Shown here: piece by piece, positions 18,529-26,976 of the stretch
How positions within the stretch are numbered: position 1 is the stretch's first letter
How the letters are laid out: each line of letters opens with the position of its first letter
DNA from: Thermonema lapsum
GTDB lineage: Bacteria > Bacteroidota > Bacteroidia > Cytophagales > Thermonemataceae
Assembly: GCF_011761635.1 (NCBI RefSeq)
Contig: NZ_JAASRN010000001.1
Location: forward strand, 765,846 to 829,845
Direction: 5' to 3'
DNA: 64,000 nucleotides
Notes under the pieces: model-generated
Databases searched by the model: none
Seen by the model: only the letters and a program-made list of their open reading frames with translations
What the model was told of the DNA's origin: nothing
Made by a program: the position numbers and the translations under genes

Positions 18529-19047
18529 ATGAGCCACTCAAACCAATTCGACAAAAAAGCACTACGCAAAAAATTGGAGCAAGCCATCACCGCAGTGCTT
18601 GCCGGAGAAAATGAACACCTCACCGAGCACATGAAAAAAGAAATAAAAGCTGCCGCCAAGCAGCTTGCCAAGCAATACGCCAAAGAGCAGAAACAGCTGC
18701 TGACGTTGCAAGAAGAAGCCATCCAAGAAGCCAAAGAAAAGCTATATGAGCAGACACGGCAAAAAGTGAAAGAAGACGCCGACGCACAGGAAATCAATGT
18801 GGAGATAACATTCGATTTGGAAGAGCTCATTGCCAAGAAACTGCCGCATCTGAAAGACCTTATTGAAGAAGCTTTTCAAAGCAAGCGCCCGCGCAATGCC
18901 CAGCTCTTCGAAGAATTGCGCCAAGCACAAGAAGAGCTGCAAAACATCTTACAGGAAGTACTTACAGGAATTTTTCAAACAGCTAAAAATCAAAAATCGG
19001 ATGAAGCAAAATCACCCGATGAAACGAGGAATGAACCCGGAGCTTAA
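18529..19047 (+). CDS. Hypothetical charged coiled-coil protein
   Basis: A 172-residue protein dominated by Glu, Lys, Gln and Ala, predicted as long coiled coil (about residues 40-90 and 118-145). A short segment between them (INVEITFDLEELIAKKLPH) looks like a structured strand-helix piece. There is no signal peptide or membrane segment. I do not recognise a family. It overlaps the following acetyltransferase gene by about 29 bases and lies 14 bases after the CNNM/CBS gene. Confidence 0.7.
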   Translation: MSHSNQFDKKALRKKLEQAITAVLAGENEHLTEHMKKEIKAAAKQLAKQYAKEQKQLLTLQEEAIQEAKEKLYEQTRQKVKEDADAQEINVEITFDLEELIAKKLPHLKDLIEEAFQSKRPRNAQLFEELRQAQEELQNILQEVLTGIFQTAKNQKSDEAKSPDETRNEPGA

Positions 19048-19495
19048 ATGCCGTATTCAAACCGCCTTGCCTGAGCACTTAGACCTTTTGATTGCCTTTC
19101 AGCAAGCAATGGCAAAGGAAAGCGAAGGCATGGAGCTCTCACAAAAAACACTCTATGAAGGCATCAAAGCCGTTTTGGAAAACCCTACCAAAGGCAAATA
19201 CTACATAGCCCTGCATGGCAATGAGGTTGCCGGCTGCATGATGCACACCTATGAATGGAGCGATTGGCGCAATGCCTATGTCATCTGGATTCAATCGGTG
19301 TATGTAAAGCCCGAATACCGCCGACGCGGGGTGTTTCGACAGTTCTATGCCTTCACTCAAAAGCAAGTGCAAGAAAACAAGCAGTTTTGCGGTATCCGCT
19401 TGTATGTAGAACAAAACAACGAAGCAGCCATTGCCACCTATCGTGCTTTGGGAATGGACGACGGGCACTACCGCCTTTTCGAATGGATGCCCTGA
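19019..19495 (+). CDS. GNAT family N-acetyltransferase
   Basis: A 158-residue acetyltransferase. The acetyl-CoA loop is VYVKPEYRRRGVFRQFY (residues about 98-114), corresponding to the V..[RQ]xxG.[GA] motif, and the last third has the family NNEAAIATYRALGM block. The substrate is unknown. The start could be ATG 19019 or ATG 19031; both overlap the upstream coiled-coil gene, which suggests coupled translation. Confidence 0.85.
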   Translation: MKRGMNPELKCRIQTALPEHLDLLIAFQQAMAKESEGMELSQKTLYEGIKAVLENPTKGKYYIALHGNEVAGCMMHTYEWSDWRNAYVIWIQSVYVKPEYRRRGVFRQFYAFTQKQVQENKQFCGIRLYVEQNNEAAIATYRALGMDDGHYRLFEWMP

Positions 19496-19650
19496 AGCCC
19501 TCTATCAAAAGACTGTGAGCCCATTCCAACTATATTGGATGCACATAAGCTGTGGTTTCGAACGGAGCGTAAGCGCGGTAAAAAACCTGAATCTCATCAA
19601 AGCAAGGCACAAGAAACAAAAGAAATTTGTTCACCTACACCCGAAACGAC

Positions 19651-19694
19651 AAAAACAGACGGAAGAGCCGGCAAGCCCTTCTGTCTGTTTTGTT
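19651..19694. terminator. Bidirectional terminator between GNAT gene and kbl
   Basis: AAAACAGAC-GGAAG pairs with CTTCTGTCTGTTTT with one mismatch, around a GC-rich loop. A and T runs on both flanks suit the two convergent genes. Confidence 0.75.
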
Positions 19695-19704
19695 TAAACA
19701 GGAT

Positions 19705-20904
19705 TTAAACAGAAGCCTTCAATACGCCCAGCTCCTGCCCTACTTCCACAAAAGCATGAATGGCTTTGTCGAGGTGTTCTTGTTCATGAGCAGCCGACAG
19801 CTGCACACGAATGCGCGCCTGCCCTTGCGGTACTACCGGATAGAAGAAGCCTATCACATAGATGCCCTTATCCAAAAGGCGGTTGGCAAACTTCTGCGCC
19901 AACACAGCATCATAAAGCATGATGGGCACGATGGGGTGCTCGCCCGGCTTGATGTCGAAGCCGGCTTCGGTCATCTTTTTACGGAAATACTTGGTATTGT
20001 ACTCGAGCTTGTCGCGCAACTCGGTGGTCTCACTCAGCAGGTCAAAGACCGCAATAGAAGCCCCCACGATAGCCGGTGCCAAAGCGTTGGAGAAAAGATA
20101 AGGACGTGAGCGCTGACGCAGCATCTCGATGATTTCTTTGCGTCCGGAGGTAAAGCCGCCAGAAGCACCGCCCAATGCTTTCCCCAAAGTGCCGGTGATG
20201 ATGTCGATGCGCCCCATCACATTGCGGTACTCGTGCGTGCCGCGTCCGGTCTTGCCCATGAAGCCGGTGGCATGGCACTCATCTATCATCACCAGCGCAT
20301 CGTATTTTTCTGCCAGTTCACAAATTTTATCCAATTGGGCGATGGTACCGTCCATAGAGAACACCCCGTCGGTAACGATGATACGGAAACGGGCGCTTTG
20401 GGCTTCCCGCAGCTTGGCTTCCAAGTCTGCCATGTCGTTGTGTTTATAGCGGAAGCGCTGTGCCTTGCACAAACGTATGCCATCGATGATGGAAGCGTGG
20501 TTCAATTCATCGGAAATGATGGCATCTTCGGGACCAAAGAGCGGCTCGAACACCCCACCATTGGCATCGAAAGCGGCAGCGTAAAGGATGGTGTCTTCGG
20601 TACCTAAAAAAGCCGATATCTTCTCTTCCAGCTCTTTGTGAATGTCTTGGGTGCCACAGATAAAACGCACCGATGACATGCCAAAGCCATGAGTGTCGAT
20701 AGCCCGCTTGGCGGCTTCTATTACCTTCGGATGCGACGAAAGCCCCAAATAGTTGTTGGCACAGAAGTTCAACACTTTGCGCCCATCTTTAAGGGTAATT
20801 TCGGCACCTTGAGGCGAACTGATGATGCGCTCTTCTTTAAAGAGACCTGCTTCACGAATCGATTGCAGTTCTTTTTGCAGGTGTTCTTGTATTTTTCCGT
20901 ACAT
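19705..20904 (-). CDS. kbl: Glycine C-acetyltransferase (2-amino-3-ketobutyrate CoA ligase)
   Basis: PLP enzyme that splits 2-amino-3-ketobutyrate with CoA into glycine and acetyl-CoA. The 399-residue product shows the alpha-oxoamine synthase motifs [46 protein letters not shown] and [12 protein letters not shown], with the Lys of GTLGKALGG forming the Schiff base. The preceding enzyme, an SDR-type threonine dehydrogenase, is encoded divergently about 300 bases away. Together they form the threonine-to-glycine route. Confidence 0.95.
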   Translation of the reverse strand: MYGKIQEHLQKELQSIREAGLFKEERIISSPQGAEITLKDGRKVLNFCANNYLGLSSHPKVIEAAKRAIDTHGFGMSSVRFICGTQDIHKELEEKISAFLGTEDTILYAAAFDANGGVFEPLFGPEDAIISDELNHASIIDGIRLCKAQRFRYKHNDMADLEAKLREAQSARFRIIVTDGVFSMDGTIAQLDKICELAEKYDALVMIDECHATGFMGKTGRGTHEYRNVMGRIDIITGTLGKALGGASGGFTSGRKEIIEMLRQRSRPYLFSNALAPAIVGASIAVFDLLSETTELRDKLEYNTKYFRKKMTEAGFDIKPGEHPIVPIMLYDAVLAQKFANRLLDKGIYVIGFFYPVVPQGQARIRVQLSAAHEQEHLDKAIHAFVEVGQELGVLKASV

Positions 20905-20918
20905 GTTTTATCGTAGGT

Positions 20919-21131
20919 TTATGTTGAAGATACAGAGGCAGAAAGCGGAAAGCGACGACGCAGACGGTTGAACAAAAATTTCTTTTGGGCGTCAAAGCTC
21001 TGCGGACTCATCTCCTGCCACAGCGCTTGCCACTCATTCCAGAGCTCCGGCATGTGCTTGCTCAAAGCGACCACGTCTATTTTTTTCTTTTGCAAAAACT
21101 CTTCTAAACTCAGCGGCTGCGTCTGTGCCAT
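20919..21131 (-). CDS. Small conserved-looking protein
   Basis: A 70-residue cytosolic protein with motifs SLEEFLQKKKID and FDAQKKFLFNRLRRRFPL. I recall similar small proteins in Bacteroidota with an FxAQKxFLxNxxRRxYPL ending, but no function is known to me. The ATG at 21129-21131 is used; the longer frame would need a TTG inside the promoter region of the divergent gene. It sits 14 bases upstream of kbl on the same strand, so it is probably cotranscribed with it. Confidence 0.65.
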   Translation of the reverse strand: MAQTQPLSLEEFLQKKKIDVVALSKHMPELWNEWQALWQEMSPQSFDAQKKFLFNRLRRRFPLSASVSST

Positions 21132-21159
21132 GAAATTATTCAATTTTTACTTTAAATGC

Positions 21160-21167
21160 TAACTTTG
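21160..21167 (+). promoter_or_regulatory. Bacteroidota -7 promoter element before tdh
   Basis: TAACTTTG, an exact TAnnTTTG match, lies 39 bases before the ATG at 21207. It lies just downstream of an in-frame ATG at 21156, which argues that the later ATG is the real start. Confidence 0.55.
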
Positions 21168-21206
21168 CACAAACTTAAAGAAATTGTTCAAGACAACCTA
21201 TCTTCT

Positions 21207-22178
21207 ATGACACAAGACAATATATTGGTGATTGGCGCAGCCGGGCAATTGGGTACCGAACTGGTAGCCAGCTTGCAAAATATCTACGGCGAAGCACACG
21301 TGCTGGCTTCCGACGTGCGCAACCCCGATGAAAGACGTAAGCAGCTGTTCCCTCGCTTCGAAAAACTAGATGTACTCAACCCCAAAGCCCTTGCCGAAGT
21401 GATTCAAAAACACAAAATCACACAGATTTATCATTTGGCAGCCATGTTGTCGGCTACGGGTGAAAAACACCCCAAGCACGCTTGGCAGCTAAATATGCAA
21501 GGGCTGCTCCATGTGCTGGATGCCGCCATAGAGTTCAAGATTGCTAAAGTATATTGGCCCAGCTCTATTGCAGTCTTTGGTCCTACCACTCCGCGCCAAA
21601 ACACCCCCCAACACTGCTCTATGGAACCCACCACAGTTTATGGCATCAGTAAGCAAGCAGGCGAAAACTGGTGCCAATATTATTTCAACCGTTGGGGTGT
21701 GGACGTGCGCAGCCTGCGCTACCCGGGACTTATCGGCTATAAATCGATGCCCGGCGGTGGCACCACCGACTACGCCGTAGAGATTTATCACAAAGCGCTT
21801 TTCCAAAAGCATTTTGTTTGTTTCTTGAAAGAAGACACCTATCTCCCCATGATGTACATGGAAGATGCCGTGCGCGCCACCCTGGAGCTAATGCATGCCG
21901 ATGCCAACAAAATCAAGGTGCGCACCAGCTATAACCTGCATGGAATGAGCTTCTGCCCGCGCGAAATAGCCGCTTCCATTCAAAAACACATCCCGGATTT
22001 CACCATAGAATACCAACCCGACTTCCGGCAGGCAATCGCCGACTCTTGGCCTCAAAGCATCGACGACAGCGCTGCACGCCAAGACTGGGGCTGGCAGCCG
22101 GCTTATGACCTAGACCGCATGACCGAAGTGATGCTTAGCAACATCAAAGCAGGCATGGAAAAAGGCGAGATTGTTTGA
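21207..22178 (+). CDS. tdh: L-threonine 3-dehydrogenase, SDR (epimerase-like) type
   Basis: Oxidises L-threonine to 2-amino-3-ketobutyrate with NAD+. The 323-residue product has the Rossmann motif ILVIGAAGQLGTEL (residues 5-18), the SDR catalytic Tyr and Lys in YGISKQAGE, and the PSSIAVFGP and RYPGLIGYKSMPGGGTTDYA blocks typical of the short-chain threonine dehydrogenases found in thermophilic and Bacteroidota species. The start follows the promoter element. Divergent from kbl, which encodes the next step. Confidence 0.9.
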   Translation: MTQDNILVIGAAGQLGTELVASLQNIYGEAHVLASDVRNPDERRKQLFPRFEKLDVLNPKALAEVIQKHKITQIYHLAAMLSATGEKHPKHAWQLNMQGLLHVLDAAIEFKIAKVYWPSSIAVFGPTTPRQNTPQHCSMEPTTVYGISKQAGENWCQYYFNRWGVDVRSLRYPGLIGYKSMPGGGTTDYAVEIYHKALFQKHFVCFLKEDTYLPMMYMEDAVRATLELMHADANKIKVRTSYNLHGMSFCPREIAASIQKHIPDFTIEYQPDFRQAIADSWPQSIDDSAARQDWGWQPAYDLDRMTEVMLSNIKAGMEKGEIV

Positions 22179-22314
22179 CTGGCAAGCCGCCCGCCGCTGG
22201 ATGTAACCCAGAAAGAGCTGTCGTGCCCGAACATGGCAACTTTTAGCCATTAAAAAAATTGTTATCACCCCATCAAAAGCCCTTTCTTTGCAGCATCAAA
22301 ACGAGCAGACCGCT

Positions 22315-22926
22315 ATGGAATCTTTCTTTATCGAACACTTCGGTATTAGCTCCGAACAGTTTCGTTGGTTTGTATTGCCCGCCATGATTTTCTTAGCAAG
22401 GGTAAGCGACGTATCCATTGCCACTGTGCGCATTATGTTTGTCATGAACGGCAAGCGCAAAATAGCTACTTTTTTGGGCTTCTTCGAATCGCTGATATGG
22501 CTGTTGGCTATCGGGCAAATATTTCAATACATAAACAACCCCATTTCTTATGTGGCTTACGCCGGCGGCTATGCTACGGGCACTTTCGTGGGCATGCTCA
22601 TCGAAGGTAAGTTGGCGGTGGGCATGCTCATTGTACGTGCCATTTTACCAGAATTGAACCCTTCGCTGCTGACTGCTCTCAGCAACGAAGGTTTCGGCTA
22701 TACCTTAGTGGATGCTCGCGGCAGCCGTGGCAATGTAAAAATTCTTTTCTCGGTAGTAGAGCGCAAGCGCCTGCCCCGCTTCATCGAGCGCCTGCGTCAT
22801 TACCACCCCAAGGCGTTCTATACCGTAGAGCAGGTACGTGCCGCACAAGAGGGTATTTTCCCGACGGCAGCCACTACCGGCAGCCCAGTGGTGAATATTC
22901 TGCGTGGACTGACCAAACGCAAATGA
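22315..22926 (+). CDS. UPF0316 / DUF2179 membrane protein
   Basis: A 203-residue protein with three N-terminal membrane helices (about residues 15-35, 45-62 and 70-92) and a cytosolic C-terminal domain. The blocks ARVSDVSIATVRIMFVM and GYATGTFVGMLIE are typical of the UPF0316 group, whose role is unknown. The C-terminal half resembles the DUF2179 nucleotide- or ligand-binding domain. The ATG before ESFFIEHFG is used. Confidence 0.8.
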   Translation: MESFFIEHFGISSEQFRWFVLPAMIFLARVSDVSIATVRIMFVMNGKRKIATFLGFFESLIWLLAIGQIFQYINNPISYVAYAGGYATGTFVGMLIEGKLAVGMLIVRAILPELNPSLLTALSNEGFGYTLVDARGSRGNVKILFSVVERKRLPRFIERLRHYHPKAFYTVEQVRAAQEGIFPTAATTGSPVVNILRGLTKRK

Positions 22927-22946
22927 TGAAGGGCACCCCTGCCAAC

Positions 22947-23600
22947 CTAACTATACATCCCATTCAAAAACGGATTGTGCTGCTTTTCAAAACCTATGGT
23001 AGTGGGCTCGCCATGCCCAGTATATATCAGGGTGTCGTCGGGAAGCACAAACAACTTTTCACGGATAGAACGCAAAAGCGTGAGATGGTCGCCACCGGGC
23101 AGGTCGGTGCGCCCTATGCTCATTCGGAAAAGTACATCGCCATTGATGCAATAGCCCTCGGCGGCATTGTAGAAAACCACATGACCGGGCGAGTGCCCCG
23201 GTGTAAAAAGTACTTCAAAAACGGCATTGCCCACCACCAACTGCATGCCTTCTTTCAAAGGGTGGTCTATACTGCCCGGGTCAAAAGGCGGGATGCCAAA
23301 GTAAGTGCACACCATCGCCATATTGTCTAAGTTGAACTGCTCTTGAGCATGTGCCCACAAGCCCACTTCGAAGGTGTCGGTTGCCCAGCGATTGCCAAAT
23401 ACGTGGTCCAGATGGCAGTGCGTATTCCAGACTGCCTTTACTTGCAGTCGCTGTTCTTGTATGTATTGCATCAGACTTTGGCGCTCGGCAGCTTCCCAAC
23501 AACCCGGGTCTATGATGACTGCCTCACGGCTCTGCTTGTCATACACCACATACGTGTTCTCTGAAAAAGGATTGAACGTAAACAACTCAACATGTGTCAT
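22947..23600 (-). CDS. MBL-fold metallohydrolase (glyoxalase II-like)
   Basis: A 217-residue metallo-beta-lactamase fold enzyme. The zinc ligands are visible in THCHLDH (residues about 62-68), FTPGHSPGH, NGDVLF and the final TGHGEPTT. The layout matches small thioester hydrolases related to glyoxalase II; the substrate is not defined. The ATG before THVELFTFNPF is used because a good promoter lies just upstream of it and the longer frame runs through that promoter. Confidence 0.88.
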   Translation of the reverse strand: MTHVELFTFNPFSENTYVVYDKQSREAVIIDPGCWEAAERQSLMQYIQEQRLQVKAVWNTHCHLDHVFGNRWATDTFEVGLWAHAQEQFNLDNMAMVCTYFGIPPFDPGSIDHPLKEGMQLVVGNAVFEVLFTPGHSPGHVVFYNAAEGYCINGDVLFRMSIGRTDLPGGDHLTLLRSIREKLFVLPDDTLIYTGHGEPTTIGFEKQHNPFLNGMYS

Positions 23601-23626
23601 GGTGTCGGCTTTTATTAGACCTTGTG

Positions 23627-23657
23627 CAAAACTACATATTTCAAGGCGTTCGCAAAC
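23627..23657 (-). promoter_or_regulatory. Bacteroidota promoter of the MBL hydrolase gene
   Basis: Read on the minus strand: GTTTG, 18 bases, then TAGTTTTG. Both elements and their spacing fit the Bacteroidota consensus. The -7 element ends 27 bases before the ATG. Confidence 0.6.
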
Positions 23658-23732
23658 AGCCGTCCCCAGCTTTCTCTTTTGGCGCACTATTTAACTTGTC
23701 CAAGTGTTTTCTCAAAAAACGTTTTTTACCTC

Positions 23733-25763
23733 ATGAGTTCACAAAGCAAGCGAACCCCCAATGCGCTGATACACGAAACCAGCCCCTATTTGCGCCAACA
23801 CGCCTACAATCCCGTGCAATGGATGCCTTGGGGCAAAGAAAGCCTCGAACTGGCAGAGAAACTGCAAAAACCCATCCTGTTGAGCATCGGCTATTCTACC
23901 TGCCATTGGTGCCATGTGATGGAGCGCGAGTGCTTCGAAAACCAAGAGATAGCCGACCTCATGAATGCCCACTTTATCAATATCAAAGTGGACAGAGAAG
24001 AACGCCCCGACCTCGACGCCATCTATATGGATGCCGTACAGGCGATGGGCTTGCCCGGCGGCTGGCCACTCAATGTATTTCTACTCCCCGACCGCCGCCC
24101 CTTTTATGGTGGCACCTATTTTCCACCCCAAACATGGAAGCAACTGCTGCTCAATGTAGTAAAAGCCTTCAAAACCGAGCGCCAAGCCTTAGAAGAAGCC
24201 GCTGCCAAGCTGAGCCATGCTCTGCAGCAAAGTCTCTCGCAGCGTTTCGGGTTGCGAAAAGACAAACAGCTGCCCACCGAAGCAGCCATGCAGGCAAGCC
24301 TGCACCGTCTCGAAGCAGCCTTCGACACCCTGCATGGTGGTTTTTCGGGCGCTCCCAAATTCCCCACTCCTTGTGTGTATGAGTTCATGCTTTATGCGGG
24401 TGTTGCCCTCAAGCAAACATCGCTGCTGCAACACACCGAGCGCAGCCTGCAAGCCATGTACATGGGTGGGCTCTACGACCACGTGGGCGGTGGCTTTGCC
24501 CGCTACTCGGTGGACAGCCGTTGGCATGTGCCTCATTTCGAAAAGATGCTCTACGACAATGCCCAACTCATAGGGCTTTACGCTCAAAGCTATCGCTTGC
24601 AGCCCGAAGCATATAAGGCAGCAGTGGTTTTCGGCACCTTCGATTTTCTGAACCGCGAGCTACTAAGCCCCGAAGGTGTCTATTATGCCGCGCTGGATGC
24701 CGACTCCGAAGGCGAAGAGGGCAAATATTATGTGTGGCGTTATGAGGAAGTGCTGGATGTTCTAAAAGACGATTTCGACGCCTTCACAGAAGTATTCGAC
24801 CTGCAGCCCAGCGGCAACTGGGAAGAAGGCAAAAATGTGCTGCGTATGCACCGCCTGCCTGCCGATGAAAAAGAATTTCGCCACCTGCACAGCATGCTCC
24901 AGCGCCTGTTGCACGTGCGCGCCCTACGCACCCCACCCGCTCGCGACACCAAAATATTGACTGCATGGAATGCCCTGCTCATCAAAGGACTATGCGAAGC
25001 ATACAATGCCTTTGGACAGGAAGAGTTCAAAAATACTGCTTTGCGAGTAGCAAAATTCATAGATGAAAAGCTGAATACGCAAGGCATGCTCTATCACAGC
25101 TACCAAGAAGGACAAGCCAAAGGGCATGGTTTGGCAGAAGACTACGCCCATGTGATTGCTGCCTACATAGCGCTTTACCAAGTTACTTTCGATGAGCGGT
25201 TCCTGTCAAAAGCACAAATATTACTCGAACAAGCCCAATCTCTTTTCTTGGATGAAGAAGGGCTTTATCGCATGGCACCCCTCCACAGCAAGGACCTCAT
25301 TGCCAATAAAAGCAACCTCTTCGACAGCGTCATTCCCTCCGAAAATGCAGTAATGGCACACAATCTGTTTTACTTGGGCATCCTACTCGAAAAGGAAGCA
25401 TGGCAACAGCAGGCACAACGCCTGCTGGCTACTGTCAGCCCTATGCTTCAAACAGAGGTGCGCTATTTGGCACATTGGGCACACCTGTGGCTACACTATG
25501 TGCGCCCCACCGCCGAAGTGGCAATTGTAGGCAATCAAGCCCTTGAAATGCGCAAGCAGCTGAGTGTCTATTACCTACCCCACGCTCTTTGGATGGGTAG
25601 CTGCGAAAATGACGGTAAAAACAGCATGCTGCCCAACTTGAAAGAACGGAAAGCCATAAACGGATTAACTACCTGTTATGTGTGCGTGGACAAAAGCTGC
25701 TTGCTGCCTGTACACGAGGTGTCAGCGGCGCATGAGCAACTCTTAAGCTTACTGAAATCTTAA
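23733..25763 (+). CDS. Thioredoxin-domain protein, DUF255 (YyaL/SSP411 type)
   Basis: A 676-residue protein of the family related to human SPATA20. The N-terminal thioredoxin-like DUF255 domain has NALIHETSPYLRQHAYNPV, the CHWCHVM motif near residues 56-62 and GGWPLNVFL. The rest is an alpha/alpha-barrel glycosidase-like domain (GGLYDHVGGGFARYSVD, HFEKMLYDNAQL, LTAWNALLIKGL, AEDYAHVIAAYIALYQ). The family function is not settled. The start is the ATG before SSQSKRTPNAL. It is divergent from the MBL gene. Confidence 0.92.
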   Translation: MSSQSKRTPNALIHETSPYLRQHAYNPVQWMPWGKESLELAEKLQKPILLSIGYSTCHWCHVMERECFENQEIADLMNAHFINIKVDREERPDLDAIYMDAVQAMGLPGGWPLNVFLLPDRRPFYGGTYFPPQTWKQLLLNVVKAFKTERQALEEAAAKLSHALQQSLSQRFGLRKDKQLPTEAAMQASLHRLEAAFDTLHGGFSGAPKFPTPCVYEFMLYAGVALKQTSLLQHTERSLQAMYMGGLYDHVGGGFARYSVDSRWHVPHFEKMLYDNAQLIGLYAQSYRLQPEAYKAAVVFGTFDFLNRELLSPEGVYYAALDADSEGEEGKYYVWRYEEVLDVLKDDFDAFTEVFDLQPSGNWEEGKNVLRMHRLPADEKEFRHLHSMLQRLLHVRALRTPPARDTKILTAWNALLIKGLCEAYNAFGQEEFKNTALRVAKFIDEKLNTQGMLYHSYQEGQAKGHGLAEDYAHVIAAYIALYQVTFDERFLSKAQILLEQAQSLFLDEEGLYRMAPLHSKDLIANKSNLFDSVIPSENAVMAHNLFYLGILLEKEAWQQQAQRLLATVSPMLQTEVRYLAHWAHLWLHYVRPTAEVAIVGNQALEMRKQLSVYYLPHALWMGSCENDGKNSMLPNLKERKAINGLTTCYVCVDKSCLLPVHEVSAAHEQLLSLLKS

Positions 25764-25764
25764 T

Positions 25765-25812
25765 AAAAACGCCCTGCGAGAGGTCAGTGGGGCGCCTCGC
25801 AGGGTATCTTTT
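25765..25812. terminator. Bidirectional terminator between convergent genes
   Basis: CCCTGCGAG pairs with CTCGCAGGG around a 15-base loop, with A-rich and T-containing flanks on either side. It separates the DUF255 gene from the convergent channel gene, whose stop lies in its right flank. Confidence 0.75.
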
Positions 25813-26846
25813 CAAAAAGTAAAGTGCTTCTCCTGCATGTAGAGTTCTTCAAATTTCTTTAAATGCTCGGGCAATCCCAAAATAATCAACACATCTTCTT
25901 TGCGGATAGGGCGGTGTGGGTCAACATTGAAAACAAACTGCCCACCTTCACGCAATGCCAACACCACTGCCCCCCCTGTGGCACTTCGTATATTCAATTC
26001 TGCCAACGACTTGCCTATTACATCAGAATGCAGCCAATAGCCGCGCACTTCTTCCAAATCAAGGCGAGTATCGCCAACGCCCGAAAGCAAATCAAGGAAT
26101 TCTATTACATAAGGTTTGGTGACCGTTTGAGCCATATGGATACCTCCGATGTGGTCGGGCATCACCACCCGATTGGCACCGGCACGGTACAGTTTGCGCT
26201 CAGAGGATTCTTCCGATGCCCTCGCTACAATGAAAATACGGGGGTTCAACTCTCGGGCAGTCAAAGTGATGAATACATTTTCGGCATCTTTGGGCAAGGT
26301 GATGACAATGGCGGCAGCATGCTCTATGCGTGCTTCTTTGAGTGTTTCGTCGAGGGTAGCATCGCCCAAGATATACCCAAAACGTACATCTTTGCCAAAT
26401 ACAGGGCGACTTATCTTAGGGTCGTGTTCTATGATGACGAAATCGCGCTTTGCCTTAAGCAGTTCTTCACATACCTTAACACCGTTGCGTCCATAGCCGC
26501 ATACTATCACATGATTGTTCATTTTGCGTACGTTTCTGCTGACACCTAAGCTATAAAATAGTTTTTGGATTTCTCCTTCAAAGAAGAAGGAAGTGAGCGT
26601 AGATATCCCAAAACCGGCAACCAATAAGTTGAATACAATGAAAAGAGAAGTAAACAGGCGCCCTTCTTCCGACAAAGGGCGTACTTCTGTATAACCTACG
26701 GTAGAAAAAGTAATGACAGTCATATAGAAGGCTTCCGAAAGCGTATAGCCCTCTATCAGCTGGTAGGCAAGTGTACCCACCACAAAACTCATCAAGATGA
26801 GGAAAAAAGCAATCAACAAACGTTTAATCCCTACCTGAAGCATCAT
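25812..26846 (-). CDS. Two-helix K+ channel with RCK (TrkA-N/TrkA-C) domains
   Basis: A 344-residue ion channel subunit of the MthK/GsuK layout. Two membrane helices (about 9-29 and 64-84) flank a pore helix and the filter TVGYTE (residues 49-54). A TrkA-N Rossmann domain follows (VIVCGYGRNG, then IIEHDP and GDATLDETLKEA), and a TrkA-C domain lies in the last 80 residues. The filter has Thr where most K+ channels have Gly after GY. The start is taken at tandem ATG codons before LQVGIKRLLIAFF; a longer frame to 26939 adds an uncharacteristic hydrophobic stretch and cannot be excluded. Confidence 0.85.
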   Translation of the reverse strand: MMLQVGIKRLLIAFFLILMSFVVGTLAYQLIEGYTLSEAFYMTVITFSTVGYTEVRPLSEEGRLFTSLFIVFNLLVAGFGISTLTSFFFEGEIQKLFYSLGVSRNVRKMNNHVIVCGYGRNGVKVCEELLKAKRDFVIIEHDPKISRPVFGKDVRFGYILGDATLDETLKEARIEHAAAIVITLPKDAENVFITLTARELNPRIFIVARASEESSERKLYRAGANRVVMPDHIGGIHMAQTVTKPYVIEFLDLLSGVGDTRLDLEEVRGYWLHSDVIGKSLAELNIRSATGGAVVLALREGGQFVFNVDPHRPIRKEDVLIILGLPEHLKKFEELYMQEKHFTF

Positions 26847-26976
26847 ATCAAGCGCAATCAAAGCCAAAACGCATCGAATATAAACAAAGCGCCGAGCCTT
26901 TACAAAGCCGGCGCTTTGCAGCTGCCACGACAGAAGCAAGCACTATAACCTCGCTATTTCCATGACCACCTTAATT

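Noticed and set aside
19496-19704. In-frame open run of about 70 codons after the stop of the GNAT gene
   Set aside because: The predicted residues show no family features, the region ends in a clear terminator, and the acetyltransferase is already complete.
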